A stretch of DNA of 64,000 bases from Siphonodentalium dalli (taxonomy: Eukaryota > Mollusca > Scaphopoda > Gadilida > Siphonodentaliidae): contig CP136067.1 in NCBI GenBank assembly GCA_032622095.1, positions 59,003,899 to 59,067,898 of the forward strand, given 5' to 3'. A program made the translations under genes and the position numbers. Below the pieces are notes generated by a model. It saw nothing but the letters and a program-made list of their open reading frames with translations. It had not been told where the DNA came from and searched no databases. Shown here piece after piece: positions 1 to 12,500 of the stretch (position 1 is its first letter; each line of letters opens with the position of its first letter).

Positions 1-930
1 GTTGCGAGCGAACCGAGCAAGTATAACGGAAGAAGAAACTCTTCGTTCTTCTCTGTGTCGTCTTCTTCAGCTGTCTGTTCTAAGGTCCCACCCGTCAAGG
101 TCCCATGATGCAGGATCATGAAGGAAGGAGACTAACGACAGAACGACCTGCAGAACGACCTGCACAGACGGAGGCCCACTCCGACGATGGCGAGAACCAA
201 AGTTAACTAACTGCTATTCGCCAAAGAAAAAGCCAGAGAACCTGATGCCAAATTTGTGGCACAGGGATTGAGTTGAGAACCCATTAGGCCAAACAGGTTG
301 TACAACGATAATGGAGTCAAGCCATCTGAACAGAGGGAGCCCCCACCACCGCATCTTGCAAGGTGGTCATGCCCCCTGTCGTTCTTCTTAGAACAGTTTC
401 CTTGTTTTTCTTCTACTGATCACATGTCTCTGAGGTACCTATGCATCACAAGATATCCGACAGAAACCCTGTGATACAAATCTTACGCGTATATAAATAT
501 ATAAAATGATATAAAATATAAAAGTCAGCAATGAGATCATTTCAGAAGACCCTTTGGCTCTTTGACAACTGAAATCAGTTCAAATGATGTACAATGTAAT
601 CAGATGATAAACACGGGTAAATTCTCACCATACGGAATATTCAGTTCTGAGCCTCTGCCCAGAACATCATGTCACTTGCCCCCCCAAACATGCAGCAGAA
701 CGACCTAGGTGTGTGATAGGTATGTTAGTGTGAGGCATGCAGCAAACTAGGGGAAGACCCGCTCTAAAATGGCTCGCTGATGAAAGAAACAAATGAAATT
801 ATCATCCTCCTAGTAAAGGACATTTTCACATCCCTTTATAATGTTGTTACTTATTGAATTTTAAGAGCCATGATAGAGAGGAGCTCCCCCGACCTGAGTG
901 GTCCTGTTGAAGGCATGTTTAAGGAAAATA
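1..930. other. No gene seen; retroelement-like remnant
   Basis: GC-richer than the rest. A stretch near 135-200 (gaacgacctgca...ggaggcccactccg.cgatggc) recurs in diverged form at 1892-1955, so the first 2.2 kb looks like parts of one decayed repeat. No intact ORF. Confidence 0.3.
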
Positions 931-1379
931 GGACAAATCCAGCATAGACCGAAGCGAGCAGAGTTGTCAGCATGGTTGCAGGCCCTTATGATTGGGCGGC
1001 TGGTGCCATGTGGTTGGGATCCCCTCATATGGGTTGGTCCCTGCCTGCAAGGAAAGGTCTGATGGCTAGTCAATGAGCTTCCTCGAAAGCTGAGCTGGAC
1101 AGCGCAAACATCTTTGCCTGTTTTATTGTCGAATGTTGATAGGACAAATCCGGCATATACCGAAGCGCGCAGAGTTGGCAGCATGGTTTCAGGCCCTTAT
1201 GATCGGGTGTCTGGTGCCATGGGGTTGGGATCCACTCTGACTGGGTGGTCTCCTGCCTGCAAGGAAAGGTCTATAACGCTAGTCAATGAGCTTCCTCGAA
1301 AGCTGAGCTGGACAGTGCAAACGTCTTTGCCCGTGTTATTGTCTATTGTCTATAGGACAAATCCAGCATAGACCGAAGC
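931..1379. repeat. Tandem repeat, about 212-bp unit, two copies plus a partial third
   Basis: The phrase GGACAAATCC followed by A/CGCATA.ACCGAAGCG starts at 931, 1142 and 1355, giving periods of 211 and 213 bp. Copies share GGCCCTTATGAT, TGGTGCCATG, CTGCCTGCAAGGAAAGGTCT and CTTCCTCGAAAGCTGAGCTG. ORFs here (1114-1371 plus, 861-1184 minus) only reflect the repeat. Confidence 0.8.
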
Positions 1380-1728
1380 GTGCAGTGCCCTGTTAATTTT
1401 ATTACCATGTGCCAGATAATCAAATTGATATTGGTAATAGGAGTATGAAGAGCCATGAGATGTACTGTCGGCCAGGCCATTGGCAGGGTCGTTGTGGCAC
1501 GTGACAAGAGAAATGCTTTCCATGTAAATGTGCTTCATTCATGTGTGAAGTCTATTGACCAGTGCATCAGTTGCGGGTCGTGTACCTTACCTATGAAATG
1601 TATATCACAGGTAAGATAGATCGAGTTCTCGATGCATTTTGAAGACGGTGGTACGAGTGCGCAGGGCGTGCCAGGAGGGCTTGAGAGTTCATAGTTCAGT
1701 AGGAAGAAGCCTATAGATGAGATAATCC

Positions 1729-2247
1729 GTGGATAGGAAATCACGATCCGCAGCTTCTGCCTTACCGATGCCAGACTGTGACGACCGAAAAGACCCACAG
1801 TCTGACGTATTGTGCGCAGACGGGTCGTCATCGAAAGCCTCAGACGCCTTGGGGTGTAAGGATAGCATGTCGCTCCCTGCCCTAGCGTCGGAACGACCTG
1901 CAATGTCCATAATGGACGACAAAACACTAGAGGGAGGCCCATTCCGGCGATGGCTCAATCGAGGTGTAAATACCTCCCATGGAATTTTAAGCTACGGCCA
2001 ACTGCTTGAGCAAAAGGCTGATAAACTGAGTTCCAATTTTGGAGTCCAGTGTCGAAATGAAGAATCCCATAGCCAAAACTGGTTTCTTCTGATAACCGGA
2101 AGGAGGTGGAGCCATCGGACCAGGGTGAGCCCCCCCCCCCCCCCCCCAAATGCAGGTGGTCCCGACCAAGCTGAATGTCCTGTCCAAGCAGAACGATGGG
2201 TCCTTCTCAGAAATTTACAAGCCCACCGGTTCAGACCGGCTTGCTGA
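1729..2247. other. Open frames on both strands in a probable retroelement remnant
   Basis: A 172-residue frame is open on the plus strand and an 89-residue frame on the minus (1689-1958). Neither shows a domain I recognise. The plus frame runs through an 18-base C tract (2130-2147), which argues against coding use. A similar segment near 135-200 supports repeat origin. A gag-like ORF piece is possible but unproven. Confidence 0.2.
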
Positions 2248-2249
2248 AC

Positions 2250-3229
2250 CGGCTGGTGTATAATCGCAGCTATTGTTCATTATATACAAGGTAGCTATTA
2301 ATCGACATACATCTAGGACATGGCTGAGATTTATTCGTAGCACTACGGTACTACTGTCATATGAAGTTATTGTTATGCATGTGACATTGATAAACCAAGA
2401 TCTAATCAACTGTGTAGATTGTAATCAACTTCAAGGTCAAACGTGATTAACACATCTGGATCATTTGTATTGAAACATAAAACAACATAGTATTATGTGA
2501 AAGCACGTTGTTCATAACATGACGAGAGATAGCGTCAGTAGCGATGGAATTATTGCTAAATAAATTTCCACGCATTAAAACGTCAAAATAATTCCCACGA
2601 AATTAGGATACTTCCGGTAGCGAATCACGTGGCATTTTTTATATCTGACAAATTCTATCATACCTTATAGGTAATATAATAATTCCATAGATGTATTTCT
2701 CACAATAATCTGTGTGCCTCGTAAGGCCTTGAAATGGCGGCTAATTATGGCGAAATGTTGATTTTCATATTCAATAAATTTTTTAAGTTCGCCGCCTGTT
2801 TGAAAACACTAACAATTATATGTTTGAAGCGAAACGGTCCGTGAATTCGAAACGATAATTATAAAAACGAACGCGTAGGCGACCAGTAATTATTGTATCG
2901 ATAAATTGAATTTGTCGCTTATTGTTAAACGACAAATTCGTAAAAATACTCCCTTAGACTTCCGTTCGGTTTGGTAGCAGAAAATAAACTGACGAGATTC
3001 AATCGGTTATATTGGGACTGCGCATGCGTGACTGATTCCGAGGCAAGCCACTGAAGACCGTGAGTGATCGTAGGCGACCAAAAAGTTAACCCCTTTTCTA
3101 CTATGGTTTACAAACGCAGGACATATATCCATATAGTTTAGTGTGAGGGCTTCCTTTGGCGGAAAAATCAAGAGATTCAGTTGAATTTAAAAACAATCAG
3201 ATGACTAAAAGTAATTAAAGTTATCATCC
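2250..3229. other. Anonymous AT-rich sequence
   Basis: Nothing coding is seen. A short hairpin (ACCGGTTCAG.../CTGAACCGGCTGGT) lies at about 2222-2255, just left of this stretch. Confidence 0.4.
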
Positions 3230-3735
3230 CAAAACCAAAATAATCAGCAAACTCTAAGTCTGGCAAAAATGGGCAGAGCAAACCCTATTCAAACTTGACC
3301 TGTATTTGTAGCTGATAACCTCACATACCAAATTTGGTTTTGATCCGATCACACAAACTAATGTTATCATCTGGAAACCTCTAAATGACAAAATTCTAAG
3401 TTGAAAAGAGGCCAATCTCTGGCAAACATGGGCAGACCGCACCCATAATCGATATAATAAATGAACTCACATACCAAATTTGGTTTCGATCCGATAACCC
3501 AAAATAAAGTTAACATCCGGAAACTTTCCGAACAGACAGATTCAAGTCGAAAAGGGGCCACAACTCTGGCAACAAAGAGTAGACCGAATCCATATTCGAA
3601 CATGACCTGTGTTTTGAGCTGATAAACTCACATACCAAATCTGATTTCGATCGGATAGCCCAAAATAAAGTTCTCATCTGGAAACTTTCTGCACGGACGG
3701 ACAAAATAGTCCCCCAAAAAAAAAACTCGGGGAAC
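3230..3735. repeat. Interspersed repeat, 'ataactctggcaaaa' family, about 3 internal units
   Basis: Phrases such as 'aactctggcaa', 'cataccaaatttggtt', 'gatccgat' and 'gttatcatc(c/t)ggaaac' recur every 145-160 bp, and the block ends in 'cacggacggacaaaatagtcccc'. The same phrases occur at 38370-39392, 41960-42425 and 48895-49040. Short minus-strand ORFs here come from the repeat. Confidence 0.75.
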
Positions 3736-3817
3736 AATTAAGAATTATAATGAAGCTTTCCATAAATATGAGCTTTTTAAAATGGGGAATCAATTTATTA
3801 CATTATTATATACATCT

Positions 3818-4512
3818 GTTCACAGAGGGTCATACTGTCTTTTGATTGGATGAAGTGCAATCACATGTTTGTGAGTAGTTTTAACCATTGCCTGGCAAGT
3901 GAACTATCACCCGGACTATAGTCTTCAAAGTTTTACCCACCTGCAGACATCACAGTATGTGCGAGGCAAGAATTGTGGCAAGCGAACTATCGCCTGGGCT
4001 ATATATAGTCTGAACTAATCGCCTGCTGATTTCATGATTGACATGAGGTGAGAATTTTGTCATATATAATAAAACACCTATTGACTGCCTTGGGTGGAAT
4101 AGCAATAACTATTTTCCCTCGATGGTGTCTTCTGAACAGGAAGCAGGACTATTGACCTTGACCTGTGGTCTCGGTCAATAGTCCAGCTAGCTGTTCAAAT
4201 GACACCACCTCGGAAAAACAGTATACACCTATTGACTGTGTTTGTGTTGAATAGCGAGAGCTATTTTGTGTTTCATTTTATATGATAATATTCTCACCTG
4301 GCACCAAACTGTGACATCAGCAGACGTCACAAAATTCTGGCCTCGATATGTGACAATTCTGGTCTCGCATGAGATTGTAACGTCAGCAGGCAGGAAATTA
4401 TTAAAAGACTATAGCCCGGGAGATAGCTCGCTCACCAAGCAATTGTCAAAACTACTCTCAGACAAGTGATGGTGCTTCAACCAATCAAAATACAGTATGA
4501 TCCTCTGTGAAC
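3818..4512. mobile_element. Foldback (inverted-repeat) element
   Basis: The left arm starts GTTCACAGAGGGTCATACTGT (first 20 bases informative) and pairs with the right arm ending CCTCTGTGAAC at 4512. The arms match imperfectly over about 170 bp each. Further inverted pairs nest inside or just past it (TGACTGCCTTGGGTGGAATAG near 4085, CTATTCCACCTCAAGGCAGTC near 4535). Confidence 0.65.
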
Positions 4513-4569
4513 TCAAGGTATATATTCATTCTCGCTATTCCACCTCAAGGCAGTCAATATGTGAATAAA

Positions 4570-6181
4570 TGTACCATATTAATATTATGTGATTTTCTCG
4601 TGTTCTGATTGGCAGCATACTGCTTAGTATTTTCCCATATAATCCTATCAAAGAAGATATAGCAGTAAAGTGATTTCCAGCTCTGCAGAATTAAAGTGTC
4701 AAATTGTTGATATGTCTAGTCTTACTATGAATTTTGAAAAAAATACATGTACCATTAATAGCTACCTTTACAGATATCCAATAGCCCAATAATATCACAG
4801 ACCATTGCAAACTGCTAACCACAAATTGTAAAATCTGAGAACAGTTTGCAATATTTGTAGCAAACGAAAATAAAACTCAGAATTTCAACAACAAAAATTG
4901 ATATTATATTTTACATATCTTCTTGCTGATTTAATATCAAACAGTTGTCGCCCACACTTGAGTAAGACAAGGGGATTTGTTGCCCACTCAAGACCTGAAA
5001 TATCGTCTAATGGCCATGTTGTGACATTCCAGATGTAAGCAGCGACAAATCCCTGTCTCACTAATGCAAATGTGACAACTGTTTTCTTATCCGGCAAAGG
5101 TTTGCACAATTATAGGTCTATATTTTTCAAGTACCTGTGCATGCTTTAATCCTGTTCGATTTAAGTTCAAAGCATTACTTTTGAAACATTAAAACAGTAG
5201 TATTTGCTTGTGGATATGATTTTTGACAATATTCAGACTGTTCTGCCATATAAGGAAATTCCTATGAACTCAGGGGAATATATAATTTGCTTGGAGCGGA
5301 AAAAAAATGATCAGATATACATTTCAATTGCAAATTAAATACAATAATTATGCAAAAACCAAACAGAACAGTTTGCGAATGTTATGAAAGGTTGGTGTTT
5401 ATAACAGAGTGTTATCAGGTGACTACTGGTCAGTGGTGATTGAATCGATGCACTTCTCAGTTCTCTTCTATATGATTTTGGAATGTTACCTACCTCCGAG
5501 GGCAACATTACCCATGCGGGGGACATTGCAGTTTGCGACCTGCCATGTGACATGCCTTCAGCCAATCTGAAGAGAGGAGAATGGGATGAATTTCTTCTCC
5601 GAGACCCCTATTTTTGCTAAGCCAACTCCAAGTCTTCAAGCAAAACTGTGATAGTATCAGCACTATAGTAGTAGAGTTCCTTCCCTTGATTAGTTAAGAT
5701 CAATTGGCATGATACAAGTAAATAGAGATTATGGCAGTAGAACTAGGGTCATGATGGGGGATATCTATAATTGATGAATGCTGAATCGTAATTCCCATAA
5801 TTTTACATATATGACTGTGTGAAAGAACATCCTCGGTAAAGACAACAGGAAATTATGCAAACCAATCTATTAAGATACAAAAATTTCTGTTGAAAATGTG
5901 AACATATTTGAAATTCTGCTACACTGTGGTCAGATCTGTCCAATGTAAGACAGTGGGCAGAAGTGCTCCCTTATGGTGCCTTGGGGCAAGTTGCAAATTA
6001 CCCTCCTCTATGACCTTGACGTGAACCGAAGATTTTATTATCAATAATACTCTATTTAAATTGGCCCACAACCAAGCTATGTAATCACCATTCCTCGACC
6101 TAATCAAAGTGAAGGATGTTTCCATCATAAGTTGACCCAGCTACTGTGAAATCATTTTCGAACAATCTGATGTATCAATGT
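4570..6181. other. 3' flank of CSRP, no confident gene
   Basis: Unique-looking AT-rich DNA. A minus-strand segment at about 5500-5573 has a good acceptor (CTCCTCTCTTCAG) and a possible donor (GAG/GTAGGT) around an open frame, but the translation (LAEGMSHGRSQTAMS...) matches nothing I know. Confidence 0.3.
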
Positions 6182-6187
6182 TTTATT
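6182..6187 (-). other. Candidate polyadenylation signal AATAAA for CSRP
   Basis: A canonical AATAAA on the minus strand, about 240 bp past the CSRP stop. Others occur farther on in this AT-rich sequence, so the true 3' end is open. Confidence 0.3.
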
Positions 6188-6428
6188 TAACCATGACAGT
6201 CAAACATCCAATAAAAGTGCATATTTATAGATAACCCTCCTGGTTACAGAGCCACTAAAAATTGGTGCTTTTAAAAAAAAAATGGTATTTTGACACATAT
6301 GATCGAAATCAAATTATGGTTCATGTAATTTTCAAGCTTTTTATCGTGGTAAGATTCAAAATGCCATAAACACATTACATACACCACAAACTTTACACAT
6401 AAATACACTACATACGCTACCTTTTGGA

Positions 6429-6517
6429 TTAATAAGCTTTTCCTGTATCTGTGCTAAGACCTGCAGCTCCCCCAGCAAAACCATAACCCTTCGGACCAAA
6501 CTGCCTGCCATAACAAG
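6429..6517 (-). CDS. CSRP: CSRP terminal coding exon 5
   Basis: The acceptor is GTTATTACAG. The exon codes for [16 protein letters not shown], then [12 protein letters not shown] and TAA at 6431-6429. C172 completes the last zinc ligand of LIM2. The GPKGYG plus Gly/Ala tail after LIM2 is the family's usual C-terminal layout and parallels the one after LIM1. Confidence 0.93.
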
Positions 6518-9500
6518 CTGTAATAACAAATTAGTATTTTCTTCAATAAATGAATTCTCCAATCAGTTATAAAAGTACATTGGAATGGATGTTATTCATA
6601 ATGATACAACGGCAGAGAAACAAATAATACAATCATAGAAGGATGGATATTCATTGATGGGAAATGTTCAGATAAAAAGTTCAACAAACAGCCTATGGCC
6701 ATTGGTTGAACTGGCCAAAATTATTTAGACAATCTGTTGATAATTGAAACAGGTCTTTCCAAATGATTTCAGAATGATGATGCAATTAACAGCAGACATG
6801 ATGTAGCAAAACCAAACCATTTTTCACTATATACTACGGACTTTAATTTTGACCACTGATACAATGCAAAGTTAATGATCTGTCAGTAGCATTATAGCTC
6901 AGCACAACTTGGACATAAACTTGTGTCTTAATGTAATTTATCCACAGCTATCTCCAATGCCTACATATTAAAATACTGCTAGACAAACAGTAAGTTTATT
7001 AGGTCAACAGAGCTTTATTTGGTTAGTTCTACTTTCATATCTATATATGCAAACTGCGCAGGTAACTGGCAACAATTTCAACTGACTTAAATGACATCGA
7101 TTGATCCAGATTGTTTTATCATCCCTAATTCACTGCTATTAATACAAAATGTGAAAAATAGAATTTGTTTTCATCTAAAGCATTGATCTGTAACAAAACT
7201 ATTAGAACAAGGATTATTTCTAACAGTTTCAAAGAATCAAAGATCTATTTGTTTTGTCTGCATTATGGTTGTCGATGTCGTAAATGCATGGGTGTCACAG
7301 AAGAAATGAATGAAACGCCTTGTATATGACACTTTTCCTATGAAAAGGATAAGTTCTTCACAATGGATAAATCAAAGTCGGCAGATACTCACCCAATAGA
7401 TGCTCAAATCCCCCACATGGACGTAAACAGTTTAAAACTTTCTTAAACTAGTTCCCTTAGTTAATGTTCATACAGTAAATTCAACATATGGTCATAGGCC
7501 ATTTGTTGAATGTATTATCTGAACATCTCCCTTCAATGAATAGGACACTGTCAGCACTTATATTATCTGTCATCATTCTGCTAATATTTGCTGAACATCC
7601 CTCCAGAGGAATAATGGACTATTCCTATATATACTTCTGTAACTGATGGGGGGAATCCATTTAGTAATGAAACTGTTAAGTCATGGCAATAGCTACATAT
7701 TCTATATTTATGCATGTCCAATGTCAAAAATGGCGTGATATGGAATTTGAGCCCATGATGGTGTTCCCAGATTCCTTTGGATTATTCAGTTAATTTCTCT
7801 TCGAAATATGAACTATATTTTTAATGGACCAGAAGTTTGGAACACAATTTCTAGAAAAACTGTTACCCATGCCAAGTTCAGCAACTCTTTATCACATTAT
7901 TGTGCATGATTTTCCAGTCTGCATGCATTAGAATGGATATAAACATGATGTCTGGTAAGATTTTCGGATAGTTATCGGTGGGTTTTTCAATGAAAAATAT
8001 CTGTTTTACAAATGGTAAAATTGTATTTTCCATCATAAAATCCTCCAATACCAACATCACACCAGCCATCATGTTTATCCAAATTATTATAGGATGATAT
8101 ACCATTAATACAGTATGAATTCTGCATGATCTGTCATGTTATTCTGTCTCCATTGTCACATCAACTGACTCCGTTAGAATACGATCAGTCCTTTATTATT
8201 ATATTGTGCAGATTTATAATGCTCACAAAAGAGTAGATCAATATCAATTTTAATTTATATTGGTCATTTTGTACACGTGTTAATATCACTATAGAAATAA
8301 ACTGGTTCTCCACATCAAATAAGCATCCAATCAATGACTAGCACAAATGTCCAAATGACTGGCACAAACTTTCTTGTGTCAGTCATTTAATATGACCAGT
8401 ACTGACAGCTTCTGTATGGTGCTGGACAAATACCCTTCTTTTTGTTGTAGTGTGTGTATAAGAACAGAGACAAATGACTTGTAACATCTAAGTGACTAAA
8501 AGGTTTGCCATGGTAATGACATACCTATACTAGCCTATTGTCAGAATCAGAATAGCTGCTAGATTTACATCCAACATTTTCAAAAAAATGTAGCGGAAGG
8601 GAGAATTTTGTTTGTTTTTATTTTATTCATCCTAACATAAACGGCCATGGATAGTTCTCGAATTTGAAGCAGTATCCTATCTTAAATAATACAAGGTGAT
8701 TTAGACTGTCCAATACAGATAAAAATAGACTGATTAATTAATTTTACAGTTAAGTCATGAGAAAAAAGTTTACATAAAAGATTTCCAAATGAAAACAAAT
8801 TTGAGGAGACTAAAGTTAGGGTTGGAGGGGATGTAAATCTAGCAATTTTGTTTTATATTGGCCTTATATGATATTTTACATATTTATCAGGGGCTATTTA
8901 TATGGCATTTAATTGGCAATGTTGCAGCCAAGTTGCCTCAATTATCTAATATCAATATCATATACTTTAAAAAACAATTATGTGACTGGTATAAAATGTT
9001 TTATGACCAGAGCAAACAGTTTGGTGCCTGTCATTTTGTTCAACCCCATAATATGAGTTATTTTGAGGCTTGACATGACCATGTCTAATTGGGAAGGTGA
9101 GATCACAGTCTCGCAGTCATGTGGAAAAATGGGAACGTTGGAAGTATCCTACAGAGCAGAACAGATAATCTAGTTCTCAGTGTATGAGGTCAACATTTTC
9201 ATTATCAGATATAAGGCCAAATAAAGCCAAACAATGTTGATTATCTCTTTACAAGGATTTGTTTTTTAAAACAGGCATGCTTGCAGTTTATATTCTATAT
9301 TTTTACCGACAAAATTCCACAGGAGCCAGGTTATAATGTATGACTACAATTTTACAGCAGTCAAGACTACTAGGAATAAATTTGTAGATTTAATTCCATA
9401 GAATTACATGCACATGCATTATTTTCCTGAATCAATGGAAATAAAAGGCCGCTAGGCCACACGTCCCCCGAATAAGTTGGCTATATTTGGCCGGTGGCTT

Positions 9501-12500
9501 TATTTGACCGGTGGCTTTTTTAGAAATATAAAACTTGACAATCATTGAATAAAACTTCGCTTCCAACTACCCATGTTGTTAACATACACGTTGTCTACAG
9601 AATTTTTTGTTCAGGGTCTACAGAAATCACCAGTGTCGTTCCGTATATCTGTCAGTCAAGTTGAAATTTTGAGTGCAATTAAACCACCAAGTCAATTTAA
9701 AATAAAACATACATACATTTACAATATACAACACCTTCTCGGTCACAGCTGGACACTGAATCTACACTCTTGTTACAAGAAGAACACTTGAAACAAATCT
9801 TGTGATAAACCTGCAAGACAAAAGCATGGTTACAAATTTATCATTTGTGAATATGTCAACACAATGAAAGTGTCAATGGCACTATAGCTCAACTTGGAGA
9901 GGGGATAATTTCATGTGTTACAGTCAATGGAGCGATTAGAAATGCGGAAAGTTGAAATGTCTAAGTAATACTAGATATCAACATGAAGCAATACATATAA
10001 AGTAAAATCCAAGATGGCTGCTGTTGGCCATAATTCCCAATTAAATTCACAAAAATTGTTACCCCGAAGATCAATATGAAGTTTGGCGCAAAGAGTAAAA
10101 TCCAAAATGGCTGCCGGTGGCCATTCTTTTTACTGAAATTCTGACAAAATTAGATTACTCCTATCTTGTGGTTATCCCGAAGATCCATGTGAAGTTTAGT
10201 GGCGATCAGCTGAGGGATGTCGGACCAGCCCTTCTGTTCGGTTTAGAGAGGTTTTTGGTTTATAGAAAATTGCACTACGATCGTAATGTATTTATTATGT
10301 TACTAAGAGTTGTTGAAGCACAACCAACTCATTACAGATTAATTGAACTTTATTCAATAAAGTACCAACTAAAATAAAAATAACAATAGATAAAACATGT
10401 TATAATAAGAATTAAAAACATGGTCTATTAAGATATAATACATAAATATATAGATAAGACAGGAAACATGAAAACGCTTTGAACTGGATTATAACAGCGG
10501 CTGTATGATTTGATAACTATGTTTATTTCACACATTGATTGAACAATGGCAACTTCACAGAGAATACAGCGCTGACACTATGTTTTTACGTCAATCATTG
10601 AGCTGAATTGAACTCGTATTGTTACGACCACTGTCCAAAAGAAACACTAATTAGCTAAAAGTACATGATGGTAGTGTATTGTCACCAATAAAGTTTAAAT
10701 CAACCTGTTACCATAAATAAATCTTCACGAAAATGTCACTGCTCAGAGTTGAATGTATTGACCAGAAATGTAAACCTTTTAAGGATCCCCAGTCTACAAA
10801 AAAATCAACATGAGCTCAGCATCATGCAGGTATGTCAGATCTACCCCACGTGCATTCGATTGGTGTCACTTTCCGATTTCGGAGATAAAAATTAATGTAT
10901 TCATTCACTTATGGACTAGAAAAGCCGTCCGATGTTCGGAATAGATTTTCCAGATTACAGAGGTAATTTTTTATTGTGAATGCATTTGGGTGAATCTGGG
11001 ACCAGACAATTTGTTCGGTTTGGAGAGGTTTTATAGAGGGTCCGGTTTGGAGAGGTTTTACTGCATTAGAATGGTCTATGCTTCATTTGTGGAAATGTTT
11101 TTCTAATATTAACAAAGAACCACTCCCATGGATTCCCATTTGTTCATTTGTAACAACGTTTAGCAATTATATTCAACAAACAGTCTAAGGCCTTGATTAC
11201 AGACATACTTTGTCATTCATTTAGCTATCCAGATATTCATTCAGCTATCCGGATATCCATTTCAGTTGACCTTCACTGAATTAACCTAATGTTAGATCAG
11301 TGACTTTCATTGAAAATTCATTGATGAAACTGAATCATCTTATTGGATATATAATATCGTATTGCTACAACACTGGGTTGTTTCTAGCGTTAGCAGGCTA
11401 TAGTGTAACGACTGTAATGTTAGCCCTAAAATCTCATTTGTATATGATCTTACTCAGGTTAAGTTTGAAGAATACTTAGGGGTCGTGTCTTAATGCAAAA
11501 CAGATAACCGACCGATAGCCGATGTACGTTGGTTAAACCATCGGTTGACCAATATGACATCATCGTGAAAAAACACCTGATGGTTCGACCGATGACGTCA
11601 CATCGGTCTCATCGATCGACTGATGGTTTGACCGATGACGACGTTCACAATAACCTATGCAGCTAATAATTTGACCGATGGTCGACCAATGTGTCAGCAT
11701 TCGACGTATGGACTTAAATTACGACATAGCACATGTAAACAGAAAATACACATAAATTAAAACGAATTATTGGACCTTTTGACCCGAATTTGTTAATAAT
11801 TATTGCTATGATGTTGACATTAAACTCATGCATGACATCATGTATATGACGTTATAGATACTCTCCAAAGGGTTAAGACACGACCCCTTAACCCTTCCAT
11901 GACTGGAGCTTCCTGAAATTTTGCAAAAAAGTGCATTCTCTTATATATATGAATCTCCCAGAGGGAGCCTCGCATTTATAAGATAATATATTAGCCTAAC
12001 AATATTTACCTTGACCTTGTAAGCCAGTATATTCTCTTATATATGCAAGGCTCCATATGGGAGACTCACATATATAAGATAATGCACTAGCACAGGATCT
12101 TTTAACCCTTTGGAGAGTATATATAACGTCATATACATGACATCATGCATGATTTTAACGTCAACCCCATAGCAATAATTATTAACAAATTCGGGTCAAA
12201 AGTTCCAATAATTCGTTTTAATTTATGTGTATTTTCTGTTTACGAGTGCTATCATAATCTATTGCACTACGGCGACATATGTGTCGTTCTACTCGCCAAA
12301 GGGTTAATGCTGCACCAGAACAGCTCCTGTCATGAAAGGGTTAATTAAGTATGCATATTGACAAGGTTTCCGCCAGGGGGATTTTAATGAGTCCGTATTG
12401 GGGAAACATATAACTCGACGGGAAGACCATGTTTCGTCCCGTTGAGCAAATATTTTTTTATTTGTCACTGAAAAGTAGCCATTTCCTTGCACCTGAGATA

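Noticed and set aside
5500-5573. Exon-like minus-strand segment with acceptor and donor
   Set aside because: Lies beyond the CSRP stop and its peptide matches nothing known; signals alone are weak evidence.
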